From Gordonia gummivorans (GTDB taxonomy: Bacteria > Actinomycetota > Actinomycetes > Mycobacteriales > Mycobacteriaceae), in assembly GCF_022513585.1 (NCBI RefSeq), contig NZ_JAKWBF010000027.1, positions 16,793 through 80,792 on the forward strand: 64,000 nt of DNA, written 5' to 3'. Positions 56,057-64,000 of the stretch are shown here, piece by piece. The position numbers were made by a program, and so were the translations under genes. Numbering within the stretch: the first letter of the stretch is position 1; each line of letters starts with the position of its first letter. Below the pieces are notes generated by a model that was not told where the DNA came from, searched no databases, and worked only from the letters and a program-made list of their open reading frames with translations.

Positions 56057-56661
56057 ATGGACGACGATGCCGAGCACCTGGCCACCTACAACCGCGACAA
56101 CGTGACTCTGCAGACGACGCCGATCGAGAAGGTCACCGCGCATGGTGTGCACTGCTCGGACGGTACCGAACACGAGATCGACATCCTCATCCTGGCAACC
56201 GGTTTCAAGGTGACCGATCCCGACGCCATGCCGCCCTTCAGGCTGGCCGGGCCCAAGGGGACGATGGCGGATTTCTGGAATGAGAACCGATCGCAGGCCT
56301 ACGAGGGGTGTCGGTGCCGGGTTTCCCGAACTTCTTCTTCGTCTTCGGGCCGTACGGCTACACCGGTTCGTCGTACTTGGCGTTGATCGAGAACCAGACT
56401 CGGCACATCACCCGCTGCATTCGTGCGGCGATCGGTCGAGAGGCGAAGAAGGTGGAGGTTCGGCAGGAGGCCAACGACCACTACTTCGCGTCGGTGCTGA
56501 AGCGTCGCTATCGACAGATCTTCTGGCAGGAGTCCTGCAGCAAGGCCAACAGCTACTACTTCGACCATAACGGCGACGCCCCACTCCGTCCGACCACCAC
56601 CGTCGAGGCCGCCGTGCACAGTCGCGTCTACCCGCTCGACGACTACGAGTTCACCGCCTGA
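56057..56661 (+). pseudogene. C-terminal remnant of a flavin-containing (Baeyer-Villiger type) monooxygenase
   Basis: The first part reads NVTLQTTPIEKVTAHGVHCS and DGTEHEIDILILATGFKVTD, the NADPH-linked core of FMO/BVMO proteins with the ATGF motif. After GTMADFWNENRSQAYEG the frame breaks at a G run near 56305-56309. Reading resumes one base out as VPGFPNFFFVFGPYGYTGSS and runs to the stop at 56661. One missing G would restore GAG GGG GTG TCG. The N-terminal FAD and NADPH domains (about 350 residues) are absent, because the flavodoxin gene ends only 85 nt upstream. Two independent defects make this a decayed gene. Confidence 0.85.
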
Positions 56662-56677
56662 CGGCATACTTCTCACC

Positions 56678-57664
56678 ATGGAGATCGTTCGCTCGTCGGA
56701 AACTGTACTTAGGCGAGTTGGCATCGTCGTGTTCGACGGTGTCAAGATGCTCGACTTCACGGGCCCCGCTGAAGTCTTTGTCGAGGCCAACCAGTTCGGC
56801 GGCAACTACGAGGTGGTAGTCATGTCGCCGACCGGCGGTGACGTCGCGACGTCGGTGGGCGTGCGGGTGAGCACCACGCCGGTGCATGACTCCGGCGGCT
56901 TCGACACGGTGATCGTTGCAGGCAGCGAGATCGCGCCGCCGCTGTTCGTCACGCCGGAGCTCATCGAGGCGACACGCGACCTGGCGACACGAACCAGGCG
57001 GATGTCGTCGGTGTGCACGGGGTCATTCGTCCTTGCCGAGGCCGGGCTTCTCGACGGGCGGTCGGCCACGACGCACTGGAAGTTCACTGCCGACCTTGCT
57101 CACCGATTTCCCGAGGTGCAGGTCGACTCGGATGCCATCTACGTCAGCGACGGAAACATCTACAGTTCGGCGGGGGTGGTTGCCGGGATCGACTTGAGCC
57201 TGGCGCTCGTCGAGGAGGATCACGGCGCCGAGGTGGCACGTCGCACCGCGCAAGGGCTGCTGGTCTACATGCAGCGCGGCGGTGGGCAGTCACAGTTCTC
57301 GTCGTCGCTCACCGGGCCCGCTCCGCGAACGTCTCTGGTGCGCAAGGCAACTGATCATATCCGTGGGAACCCTCAAGTTCCGCACACTGTTTCGAGTATC
57401 GCCGCGCATGTCAACGTGAGCGTCCGTCAGCTGACTCGGCTCTTTCGCGACGAACTGGGCGCAACCCCGGCCGGCTACGTCGCCGACACCCGCTTCGAGA
57501 TCGCCCGCGACAAACTGCACGCCGGATTGACCGTGGGCGCAGCGGCCCAAGCGGCGGGATACGGCAGTGCGGAGGTGATGCGCAGGGCATTCGTTGCGCG
57601 GATCGGCATATCGCCTCGCCGCTACCAGCAACGCTTCTCGTCGACGGGTGCTCTCGCCGGCTGA
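56678..57664 (+). CDS. GlxA-type AraC-family regulator with DJ-1/PfpI domain
   Basis: A 328-residue regulator. An N-terminal DJ-1/PfpI-like domain (RVGIVVFDGVKMLDFTGPAE, then SVCTGSFVLAEAGLLDGR with the nucleophile-position Cys) is followed by an AraC helix-turn-helix at about 225-320 (VNVSVRQLTRLFRDELGATP and AAGYGSAEVMRRAF). Members regulate catabolic or stress genes; ligand unknown. It starts 16 nt after the decayed monooxygenase gene, which could once have been its target. Confidence 0.88.
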   Translation: MEIVRSSETVLRRVGIVVFDGVKMLDFTGPAEVFVEANQFGGNYEVVVMSPTGGDVATSVGVRVSTTPVHDSGGFDTVIVAGSEIAPPLFVTPELIEATRDLATRTRRMSSVCTGSFVLAEAGLLDGRSATTHWKFTADLAHRFPEVQVDSDAIYVSDGNIYSSAGVVAGIDLSLALVEEDHGAEVARRTAQGLLVYMQRGGGQSQFSSSLTGPAPRTSLVRKATDHIRGNPQVPHTVSSIAAHVNVSVRQLTRLFRDELGATPAGYVADTRFEIARDKLHAGLTVGAAAQAAGYGSAEVMRRAFVARIGISPRRYQQRFSSTGALAG

Positions 57665-57768
57665 CGTGGTGTCGCAAATGGGGGCTTTTCTGGCCGGGTG
57701 AGTGGGACGGTGACCTTGACGGTGGATGCACACTGGATCGGCTGGTCCAATACACATAGGAGTATCCA

Positions 57769-58596
57769 ATGCCCACCCTCACCACCTCCGACGGCGTCGA
57801 CATCTTCTACAAGGACTGGGGTTCGGGTCAGCCAATCGTCTTCAGTCATGGCTGGCCGCTGTCGTCCGATGACTGGGACGCCCAAATGATGTTCTTCTTA
57901 CAGAACGGGTTTCGGGTGGTCGCTCACGACCGGCGTGGTCATGGGCGGTCGACCCAGGTAGCCGACGGCCATGATATGGACCACTACGCAGACGACCTGA
58001 AAGCCGTTGTCGAGCACCTCGACCTGACCGATGCCATCCACGTCGGCCATTCGACGGGCGGCGGCGAGGTGGTGCACTACCTCGCACGTCACGGACAGGA
58101 TCGTGCGGCCAAGGCGGTGTTGATCTCCGCGGTGCCACCGATCATGGTCAAGACCGACACCAACCCCGACGGAATCCCCAAAGAGGTGTTCGACGACATC
58201 CAGACGCAGGTGGCCACGCGTCGTTCCGACTTCTTCCGCACCTTCGCCGAAGGACCGTTCTACGGCTATAACCGGGAGGGCGCAGAACCGTCGGAGGGCG
58301 TCATCGCAAACTGGTGGCGCCAGGGCATGATGGGCGGTGCAAAGGCGCACTTCGACGGGGTGGTCGCGTTCTCGCAGACGGATTTCACCGACGACCTCAA
58401 GAAGGTGACGATCCCGTCCCTGGTGCTTCACGGCGAGGATGATCAGGTGGTGCCCTACGAAGACACCGGCGTGAAGTCGGCTGAGCTGCTGCCCAACAGC
58501 ACCCTGAAGACCTACCCGGGATTCCCGCACGGCATGCCGACCACAGAGGCCGCCACCATCAACGCCGACCTGCTGGAATTCTTCCGCGCGCCCTGA
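57769..58596 (+). CDS. Alpha/beta hydrolase, non-haem haloperoxidase-like
   Basis: A 275-residue hydrolase. The nucleophile elbow is GHSTGG with Ser95, the acid is Asp225 in HGEDDQVVP and the histidine is His254 in FPHGMP. FSHGWPLSSDDWDAQM and VAHDRRGHGRS are characteristic of the chloroperoxidase/arylesterase subgroup. These usually hydrolyse esters or lactones, and perhydrolysis is secondary. AGGAG at 57753-57757 supports ATG 57769. The start was not extended upstream. Confidence 0.9.
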   Translation: MPTLTTSDGVDIFYKDWGSGQPIVFSHGWPLSSDDWDAQMMFFLQNGFRVVAHDRRGHGRSTQVADGHDMDHYADDLKAVVEHLDLTDAIHVGHSTGGGEVVHYLARHGQDRAAKAVLISAVPPIMVKTDTNPDGIPKEVFDDIQTQVATRRSDFFRTFAEGPFYGYNREGAEPSEGVIANWWRQGMMGGAKAHFDGVVAFSQTDFTDDLKKVTIPSLVLHGEDDQVVPYEDTGVKSAELLPNSTLKTYPGFPHGMPTTEAATINADLLEFFRAP

Positions 58597-58612
58597 CGCC
58601 GACGGGGTGGGC

Positions 58613-59404
58613 TCAGGACTGAGGGCCGCTGTGCCGGACGGCGAACTCGGCCACGGCAATCGAAATCCGTTGTGGCACGAGTTTACTCACCGTGGTGGCG
58701 ACCAGATTCAGTACACCGTCGACGACGCTCGGTTTGCCGTTCTCGAGTGCTCGTAAGGCAGTGTCGACGACCTGGCTCGGGGAGCGGGTCGGGCCGACGG
58801 AATCTCCGTCGGCGCCGGCCGCCTCGAAGAAACCGGTCTCCGTGGCACCCGGGCATACGGCCAGAACCTTCACCCCGCGTCGTTTGGCCTCCCACCACAG
58901 TGCCTCGCTGAGTGAGAGCACGTACGCCTTGGACGCTGCATACACCGCCAGGTGCGGAACCGGTTGAAACGCAGCGACACTCGCGACGTTGATGATGGCG
59001 CCCGACCCACGCTTCGCCATTCTCTGGAGATAGACGGTCGTGAGGTCGGTCAGCACCGCGACGTTGAGTGACACCTGATCGCGGACGCGGTCGCGGTCGG
59101 TGTCGGCGAGGTCGGCGTGCATCGCGATCCCGGCGTTGTTGACCAAGATGTCGATGGTGTGTCCGCGGTTGTCGAGTTCGTCGACGAGCTCTTCGCCGGC
59201 ACGGGGCTTCGACAGATCGGCGGCGACGTAATCGGCCTCGATGCCGTGCTCGTCGTGCAGGTCGGCTGCCAGTTCCTTGAGTGTCGTCTCACTTCGAGAA
59301 ACCACGATGACGTGAGTGCCCTTGGCGGCCAGCGTCTTTGCGAACTGCGCGCCGATCCCACCGCTTGCGCCGGTGATGAGCGCGGTGCTGCCCTGGTAGT
59401 CCAT
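58613..59404 (-). CDS. Short-chain dehydrogenase/reductase
   Basis: A 263-residue classical SDR. The cofactor motif TGASGGIG is at 11-18, NNAG at 89-92, and the catalytic Ser142, Tyr155 and Lys159 are in place (VYAASKAYV). SRSET after the second strand suggests NADP(H). The C-terminus extends into a helical tail typical of actinobacterial SDRs acting on lipid-like substrates. GAGGAG upstream supports ATG 59404. Convergent with the hydrolase gene. Confidence 0.9.
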   Translation of the reverse strand: MDYQGSTALITGASGGIGAQFAKTLAAKGTHVIVVSRSETTLKELAADLHDEHGIEADYVAADLSKPRAGEELVDELDNRGHTIDILVNNAGIAMHADLADTDRDRVRDQVSLNVAVLTDLTTVYLQRMAKRGSGAIINVASVAAFQPVPHLAVYAASKAYVLSLSEALWWEAKRRGVKVLAVCPGATETGFFEAAGADGDSVGPTRSPSQVVDTALRALENGKPSVVDGVLNLVATTVSKLVPQRISIAVAEFAVRHSGPQS

Positions 59405-59464
59405 CGATCGCTCCTCGTCGTTGGTATTCAGGTCACCGCACCCCAAGTATCGGTCGGCGCTGTG

Positions 59465-59914
59465 TCAGTCGGCGCAGCTCTTCTTCGTCTCGGTGGCGAC
59501 GATGCGCCCGAAGTCGATCTGGCCGGACTTGCCGGTGAACTTGCGCTTGGAGAACACGGACAGCGAGCGCTCGTTCCCGAAGGTGAACTTCTCGCCGGAT
59601 TCGAGCTTGCCGTGCTGGCACTCCTCGAGTTTCTTGCTCGCGTAGATCCAATACTCCGTCCGCGGCCTCAGGTTGCCGAACACGGCGCATCCGTTCGACC
59701 CGGTGTTCTTGCTGGCCACGGTTGCCGAGAAGATCCACCAGCCGTGGGTCTGGACAGTGACCGGACCCGAGTACGGCTGGCCGTCCTTCGTCACGATGCA
59801 CACCTTCGCCGATGGCCGCGCTGCCGCATCAACGTGCCCCACCCCGCCCACGAGCCCCATCGTCGCGATACCCGCTGTCGCCGCCACTGCGGCCACCGTT
59901 CGTTTCATCGTCAT
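59465..59914 (-). CDS. Secreted protein of unknown function
   Basis: A 149-residue protein with a Sec signal peptide (MTMKRTVAAVAATAGIATMG onward; probable cleavage after VDAAA near residue 32). The mature domain of about 115 residues contains four cysteines (KVCIVTKDG, SNGCAVF, LEECQHG, KKSCAD), and is rich in Lys and aromatic residues. YSGPVTVQTHGWWIF suggests a beta-sandwich. No family recognised. The 142-nt AT-richer gap to the divergent gene at 60057 must hold both promoters. Confidence 0.75.
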   Translation of the reverse strand: MTMKRTVAAVAATAGIATMGLVGGVGHVDAAARPSAKVCIVTKDGQPYSGPVTVQTHGWWIFSATVASKNTGSNGCAVFGNLRPRTEYWIYASKKLEECQHGKLESGEKFTFGNERSLSVFSKRKFTGKSGQIDFGRIVATETKKSCAD

Positions 59915-60056
59915 GCTTCCCCCGTCAGCACCATTGTGAACAACAAATATTTCATATCACATCGGCTGCTTGATAAGAACACCCTGTATGTCGATGACTC
60001 TGCGGCTCGAAGCTGGTCTGTCTCTGTACGAGAGCAAACACCAACGGAGAAGGATC

Positions 60057-60620
60057 ATGCGAAAACTCGTTGTGACGCAAAACATTACCGCCGACGGATC
60101 GATCGAGATGCTCACCACCTGGTTCGACCCCACCGCAGAGGCTCCCGATCTCAAGGAGGAGAGCCACCGCCAGGATCGCGAAGCCGACGCGCTGTTGGTC
60201 GGCCGCAAGACCTTTGAGGACTTTCGCGGCTACTGGCCCAATCAGGAGGACGACAAGACGGGTGTCACCGACTATCTGAATGCCGTAGACAAGTATGTCG
60301 TGTCGTCGACGATGACCGACCCGCAGTGGCAGAACTCGACGATCCTGCGCGGCGATCTCGTCGACGAGGTCCGTGAACTCAAACAGCGTGACGGCAAGGA
60401 CATCGTCGTCACCGGCAGCATCACGCTCACCCACGCGCTGATCGGAGCCGGACTCGTCGACGAGTACCGCCTGTTCCAGTACCCGACGGTTCAGGGGCGA
60501 GGTCGGCGATTGTTTCCCGACGGCTTCGAGGCGCCTACGCTGCGAATGCTGACGGCACGGTCATTCAGCAATGGGGTGGCGTTGGTGTCGTACGCCGCGA
60601 GCTCAGCCGTCGGCGACTGA
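60057..60620 (+). CDS. RibD C-terminal domain (dihydrofolate reductase-like) protein
   Basis: A 187-residue reductase-fold protein. It opens RKLVVTQNITADGSIEMLTT and contains DALLVGRKTFEDFRGYWP, then DIVVTGSITLTHALIGAGLV with DEYRLFQYPTVQGRGRRLFP, the typical pattern of the stand-alone YwjB/YyaP-like group. It probably binds NADPH; substrate unknown. GGAGAAGG upstream sets ATG 60057. Its last 18 nt overlap the convergent TetR gene. Confidence 0.88.
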   Translation: MRKLVVTQNITADGSIEMLTTWFDPTAEAPDLKEESHRQDREADALLVGRKTFEDFRGYWPNQEDDKTGVTDYLNAVDKYVVSSTMTDPQWQNSTILRGDLVDEVRELKQRDGKDIVVTGSITLTHALIGAGLVDEYRLFQYPTVQGRGRRLFPDGFEAPTLRMLTARSFSNGVALVSYAASSAVGD

Positions 60621-61208
60621 CACCGTTGCCAGCGATGCCAGGTGCGCACGCACCAGCGCGCGTACCTGGTCTGGGGTGTCGGTGCCCGACACCAGCAGGT
60701 GCATAGCGAGACCATCGATCACCGCGTGCAGCCGCATTGCTTCGACGTCGAGGTCGGCGGCAGAGTCGATGAGTCCGTGGCATCGTAGGTCGTCAAGCAC
60801 GACGTGACAGAGCGTTCGTAGTCCCTCATGCGCTTCGCGTGCTGCGTCGACGAGTACGGGATGTGCCACCGACTCGGCGTTCATCGCCATGTGCACGCGC
60901 ATCTCGGCCGCCCGCTCGGCATCGAGGGGCAGCAATTCGGCAATCATCGCCTCGGCGCGACGACGTGGGCTCCGCATGCGCCGGTGGCGCTCGATGCGGG
61001 CGGAAGCCTGTTCGTAGATGAGTCTCATCGAGAACTCCAGAAGCTCTTCTTTGGTCGCGAAAACGTGACGAAGTGACCCGGTGGAGATTCCCGCCTCGGC
61101 CGCGACCTCGCGGATCGACACACCGGATATGCCCTCACGCATGATGATTCGCCAGAGTGCGACGGCAATGTCGGCTCGTCGCTGCGCGTGGTCGATCAGT
61201 TTGGGCAT
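60603..61208 (-). CDS. TetR/BetI-like transcriptional regulator
   Basis: A 201-residue regulator. DNA-binding domain: GISGVSIREVAAEAGISTGS followed by LRHVFATKEELLEFSM, as in BetI-like TetR proteins. It is divergent from the DUF418 gene with 79 nt between starts. A dyad at 61251-61270 in that gap is the best operator candidate. Tail-to-tail overlap of 18 nt with the RibD-like gene. Confidence 0.86.
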   Translation of the reverse strand: MPKLIDHAQRRADIAVALWRIIMREGISGVSIREVAAEAGISTGSLRHVFATKEELLEFSMRLIYEQASARIERHRRMRSPRRRAEAMIAELLPLDAERAAEMRVHMAMNAESVAHPVLVDAAREAHEGLRTLCHVVLDDLRCHGLIDSAADLDVEAMRLHAVIDGLAMHLLVSGTDTPDQVRALVRAHLASLATVSVADG

Positions 61209-61250
61209 TGACCGATACTAGCCCAACTGTGCTACCTTGGCTCAGAGTTT

Positions 61251-61270
61251 GGTAACACTATCGTGCTAAC
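61251..61270. promoter_or_regulatory. Candidate TetR operator between the TetR and DUF418 genes
   Basis: GGTAACACTATCGTGCTAAC, an imperfect dyad with 6 of 8 arm positions matching. TAGCCCAACTGTGCTA at 61219-61234 has similar TAGC/GCTA ends. The first sequence shares CTCAGA--TTGGTAAC with 42715-42729. Confidence 0.4.
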
Positions 61271-61287
61271 AAAATCTCAGGAGAGTC

Positions 61288-62472
61288 ATGGCCGACCAAC
61301 GCTTCGTCTCGCTCGACGTGCTGCGTGGAATAGCCATCCTCGGCACGCTGGGCACTAACATCTGGATCTTCACCAACGTCGACGGCTTTGTCGGATATCT
61401 CTCCGACCCCACGCAGGCCGACGGCGCGTGGCGCGTCGCCCAGGTTCTGCTCGAACAGCTCACCCAGGGCAAGTTCCTCGGACTTCTCACGATCATGTTC
61501 GGCATCGGACTCGCCATCCAGCAAGCCTCCGCAACACGTCGTGGCAGGTCGTGGCCGGGTCGATACTACTGGCGCGCAATACTTCTCTTCATCGACGGGA
61601 CTCTGAACTACTTGCTGTTCACGGAGTTCGACGTGCTGATGGGATACGCGGTCACCGGACTCATCGTCGCGTATCTGCTGTCGATGGGCATTCGACGCCA
61701 GCGTGTGGCGATCGGGGTTGCCGCCACCGTCCATCTGATGCTCGTCGGACTCATCGTCTGGGCGCTCGCCGCTGCGCCGGGAAGTGCGGGTGACAGATCG
61801 GAACCGTTGTCGCCCAATCCCTATGCCGACGGATCATTCGTCGACCTCGTTGTCTTCCGCATCCAGAACATCGCGGTGTTCCGGGCGGAGGTCGTGCTCA
61901 TCTTGCCCATGTCGATCGCGCTGTTCCTGATCGGTGCTGCGTTGCTGCGCGCCGGGGTGCTCGAACCCCGTGGCGCAATGCTTCGGCGGCGCTTGATGAT
62001 TGCCGGTCTGGGTGTGGCGGCGCCGCTCGACTTTGTGGCGGGCATCTTCGGCGGCACGGCCGGGCTGATCCTGGGGCGCTACGTTCTGGCGCCGGTGGTG
62101 TCGCTGGCAATTCTGGCGTGGGTCGCGGGCTTCTACGCCGACGGACGCGCAGCTGGGCGAGTGGGACGACTGATGTCTCCCGTCGGCCGCACCGCGTTGA
62201 GTTGCTACGTTCTGCAGAACGCCATCGCCGGTGCCATCTGCTACGGCTGGGGACTCGGGCTTGCGGCACACCTTGATGCGACGACGGTCGTGCCGGTGAC
62301 CATCGCTCTCTATCTGGCCATAAGCGCGACGATGATCGTGCTCGCCACCCTCTGGCTGCGCAGGTTCAACCGCGGACCGCTGGAGTGGCTATGGCACAGC
62401 AGCTACCAGCGGCTGGCCGGGGAAGGACGGCCACGGACCGCGGCCAATCGCGACACCACCCTCACACGCTGA
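61288..62472 (+). CDS. DUF418 membrane protein
   Basis: A 394-residue protein with about ten helices. It begins RFVSLDVLRGIAILGTLGTN, the family entry motif, and the C-terminal DUF418 part has GRTALSCYVLQNAIAGAICY and RRFNRGPLEWLWHSSYQRL. Function unknown; some relatives resemble membrane acyltransferases. AGGAGA at 61279-61284 sets ATG 61288. Probably controlled by the divergent TetR protein. Confidence 0.87.
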   Translation: MADQRFVSLDVLRGIAILGTLGTNIWIFTNVDGFVGYLSDPTQADGAWRVAQVLLEQLTQGKFLGLLTIMFGIGLAIQQASATRRGRSWPGRYYWRAILLFIDGTLNYLLFTEFDVLMGYAVTGLIVAYLLSMGIRRQRVAIGVAATVHLMLVGLIVWALAAAPGSAGDRSEPLSPNPYADGSFVDLVVFRIQNIAVFRAEVVLILPMSIALFLIGAALLRAGVLEPRGAMLRRRLMIAGLGVAAPLDFVAGIFGGTAGLILGRYVLAPVVSLAILAWVAGFYADGRAAGRVGRLMSPVGRTALSCYVLQNAIAGAICYGWGLGLAAHLDATTVVPVTIALYLAISATMIVLATLWLRRFNRGPLEWLWHSSYQRLAGEGRPRTAANRDTTLTR

Positions 62473-62520
62473 CGTGGCATCTGAGCAAGAACGGTCGGGC
62501 AGCGCAGCGACGCAGGCTCG

Positions 62521-62526
62521 TAGATT
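62521..62526 (+). promoter_or_regulatory. -10 hexamer of the gene at 62533
   Basis: TAGATT, 6 nt before the ATG at 62533; leaderless start inferred. Confidence 0.5.
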
Positions 62527-62532
62527 GAGCCA

Positions 62533-63102
62533 ATGACGGATTCGCCAAACACCTCGCCGGAACCTGCGTTGGCCAGTGCCGACGCCCTGCCGCCAGTCAC
62601 AGAACCACGCGTCGACCGTCCGCATTTCCCGGACGGCTACGGCGTCGGTGTAGACCTCGATGGAACGCGATCGTGGGCGTCGGTCGAGGATCGACTCGTC
62701 GGGTCGAAACACTATTGGCTGACCTCGGTCCGTCCCGACGTCACTCCGCACACGGTGCCTCGCTGGGGCGTGTGGGTCGAGGGCCGGTTTTTCTACGACG
62801 GCGCTCCGACCACCCGGCACACCCGCAATGTCGAGGCCAATCCGGCGTGCACGCTCAGCCTCGAGAGTGGGACGGACGTGGTCATCATCGAAGGTGAGTC
62901 CGTGGCGGTGTGCGCGTCCCCCGACGGACTGGGCGCGAAACTTGCTGCGGCCTTTGGCAAATACTCCGAACGGGGCTACAGCCCCGGCCCGGAGTCATGG
63001 CAGTCGCCGGTCGACGGTGGCGGTCTCCGGGTGATCACCCCGAAACGCGCGTTCGCCTGGTCATCGTTCCCCACTGACTGCACCAGATTCAGCTTCGACT
63101 GA
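62533..63102 (+). CDS. Pyridoxamine 5'-phosphate oxidase-like (split-barrel) protein
   Basis: A 189-residue split-barrel flavin- or F420-binding protein. Core strands: KHYWLTSVRPDVTPHTVPRW, GRFFYDGAPTTRHTRNVEAN and PACTLSLESGTDVVIIEGES. The N-terminal 25 residues are Pro/Ala-rich. The pattern is that of small actinobacterial PPOX-family proteins that reduce or bind unknown substrates. True pyridoxal synthesis is unlikely. Confidence 0.82.
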   Translation: MTDSPNTSPEPALASADALPPVTEPRVDRPHFPDGYGVGVDLDGTRSWASVEDRLVGSKHYWLTSVRPDVTPHTVPRWGVWVEGRFFYDGAPTTRHTRNVEANPACTLSLESGTDVVIIEGESVAVCASPDGLGAKLAAAFGKYSERGYSPGPESWQSPVDGGGLRVITPKRAFAWSSFPTDCTRFSFD

Positions 63103-63213
63103 CCTCTCGCTCGCACGGTAGGTAAGCGCACCGGCGTGTGTCCGGCGATGAATCTGTGTGGGTCGTCGAGTCTGTATCCGTGGCAAACGTTTCCTGACCC
63201 GAGGAGAGCACCA

Positions 63214-63501
63214 GTGTTGATCGTCGCCGGACACATCACCGTCGCTCCTGCCGACCGTGACACCTATCTCCAGACTTGTGACGCAGTGGTGGACGCGGCA
63301 CGGCGGGCGCCGGGTTGCCTCGACTTCGCGATCGGGGCAGATCTCGTCGATCCCGCACGCATCACCATCTACGAGCGTTGGGACTCGGTCCAGGCCGTGG
63401 AGGCGTTCCGAGGATCGGGTACAGACGATGGGCAGGCCGCGATGATCGTGTCGGCGTCGGTGGCCGAGTACGAGGTCACCGAGGTCCGGCAACTCGGCTG
63501 A
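63214..63501 (+). CDS. Antibiotic biosynthesis monooxygenase (ABM) domain protein
   Basis: A 95-residue dimeric ferredoxin-like-fold protein. VLIVAGHITVAPADRDTYLQ, ARRAPGCLDFAIGADLVDPA and ITIYERWDSVQAVEAFRGS follow the ABM pattern. Members are cofactor-free monooxygenases or simple binding proteins. GAGGAGA at 63201-63207 supports GTG 63214. The 111-nt gap before it holds no other feature. Confidence 0.85.
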   Translation: MLIVAGHITVAPADRDTYLQTCDAVVDAARRAPGCLDFAIGADLVDPARITIYERWDSVQAVEAFRGSGTDDGQAAMIVSASVAEYEVTEVRQLG

Positions 63502-63525
63502 GTCGGATCAACAAAGTGCTCGCGC

Positions 63526-63963
63526 TCAGCCGGCCGGCGACGGTCGCGCCGACCACGAGTGCCAGTGGAGATCGCCGACGATGATGACCGGGCCGTCGGG
63601 TCGTCGTCGGCGATAGTGTTCGTATTTGTCGGCGAGCACATCGATTCCGTGCCTACCACGAGGTTCCGACGCATCCACCACCTCGGCGCGCCCGTCCACC
63701 CGAACCCACCACAGCTCGTCCCAATTCTCGGCGTAGTGGTCGACGAGTACCGCCACGTAGGGATTCTCCCCGATGTTGGCGAGCCGACGAAGTCGATTGG
63801 TGCGCTTGGGCTTGTGATCGACACAGGTGACGAGGGTGTCGTCGTTCACGGCAAAGACGATCGGCACGATGTGCGGTCTCGCATCGGGTGTCACCGAGGT
63901 CAATCGGGCGACTCGCGCCTCCACGAAACGCTGACGCATCTCGTGGTCGAGCGAGCCTGCCAT
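63526..63963 (-). CDS. PPOX-class F420-dependent oxidoreductase (TIGR03668-like)
   Basis: A 145-residue split-barrel protein. RLTSVTPDARPHIVPIVFAV, then VDHKPKRTNRLRRLANIGEN and VDHYAENWDELWWVRVDGRA, match the TIGR03668 group (Rv1155-like), some of which bind F420. It could use F420H2 made by Fgd. Convergent with the ABM gene (24 nt apart). ATG 63963 is the first start; 37 nt remain to the window edge with nothing visible. Confidence 0.85.
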   Translation of the reverse strand: MAGSLDHEMRQRFVEARVARLTSVTPDARPHIVPIVFAVNDDTLVTCVDHKPKRTNRLRRLANIGENPYVAVLVDHYAENWDELWWVRVDGRAEVVDASEPRGRHGIDVLADKYEHYRRRRPDGPVIIVGDLHWHSWSARPSPAG

Positions 63964-64000
63964 GTCTGAAGAATGTACATCGCTCTACCCGCGGTGATGG

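Overview
The window is high-GC actinobacterial DNA. Its gene order strongly suggests a mycolic-acid bacterium (order Mycobacteriales), and Gordonia or a close relative is my best guess. The main evidence is a block that, as I recall it, matches the mycobacterial fgd1-pta-ackA-pknG-glnH-glnX-mutT3-thiE-thiO-thiS-thiG neighbourhood, preceded by an acyl-CoA dehydrogenase of the FadE7 type. F420-dependent enzymes, GTG starts, 4-nt ATGA/GTGA overlaps and many probable leaderless promoters fit the same group. I see no rRNA, tRNA, CRISPR array or transposase.

Layout. 1-4.1 kb: start of a Pls/PosA-type peptide synthetase, an HSL-type esterase, a DUF202 protein, an acyl-CoA dehydrogenase and a small membrane protein. 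4.1-15.1 kb: an ABC exporter behind a MerR/SoxR-like promoter, fgd, an EamA transporter, a secreted Thr/Pro-rich protein, a TetR regulator with an FAD-linked oxidase, then pta-ackA. 15.1-20.1 kb (minus strand): glnX-glnH-pknG, the amino-acid sensing relay ending in protein kinase G. 20.2-24.6 kb: mutT3, a stand-alone LeuA regulatory-domain protein, thiE, and a TPP riboswitch driving thiO-thiS-thiG. 24.6-36.2 kb: an ABC-2 transporter pair, a large LuxR-type ATPase regulator, a phosphoribosyltransferase, SCO6745-like and ATP-grasp proteins, guanine deaminase, a tiny secreted peptide and a DUF389 protein. 36.2-42.7 kb: an MFS exporter, a repeat-rich gap, TetR regulators, a DUF2236 (Lcp/MpaB-like) oxygenase and a frameshifted lipoprotein gene. 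42.8-47.9 kb: a branched-chain-amino-acid-type ABC importer operon (livK-livHM fusion-livG-livF). 48.1-64 kb: redox enzymes, a second MFS/TetR pair, arginine deiminase, a flavodoxin, a decayed flavin monooxygenase, hydrolases, an SDR, more TetR regulators and two split-barrel flavin/F420 proteins.

How the genes work together. Three groups are clear functional units: pta-ackA (acetyl-CoA/acetate interconversion), glnX-glnH-pknG (extracellular Asp/Glu sensing to control of central metabolism), and thiE with thiO-S-G (thiamine biosynthesis under TPP control). Two TetR genes lie beside probable targets in divergent pairs (53.1 and 61.2 kb).

The least ordinary part of the window is its non-coding DNA. 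A roughly 112-bp element of three stem-loops ending in a T-tract occurs four times in one orientation, each time after a plus-strand gene. Other repeat modules are shared between the gaps at 4.1-4.4, 21.7, 37.9-38.5, 40.5 and 55.3 kb. A 166-bp near-palindrome closes the liv operon, and a 36-bp repeat lies in frame inside two ABC transporter genes. About a dozen genes have a TAnnnT hexamer exactly 6-7 nt before the start codon. All family assignments come from reading motifs by eye; no database search was run.
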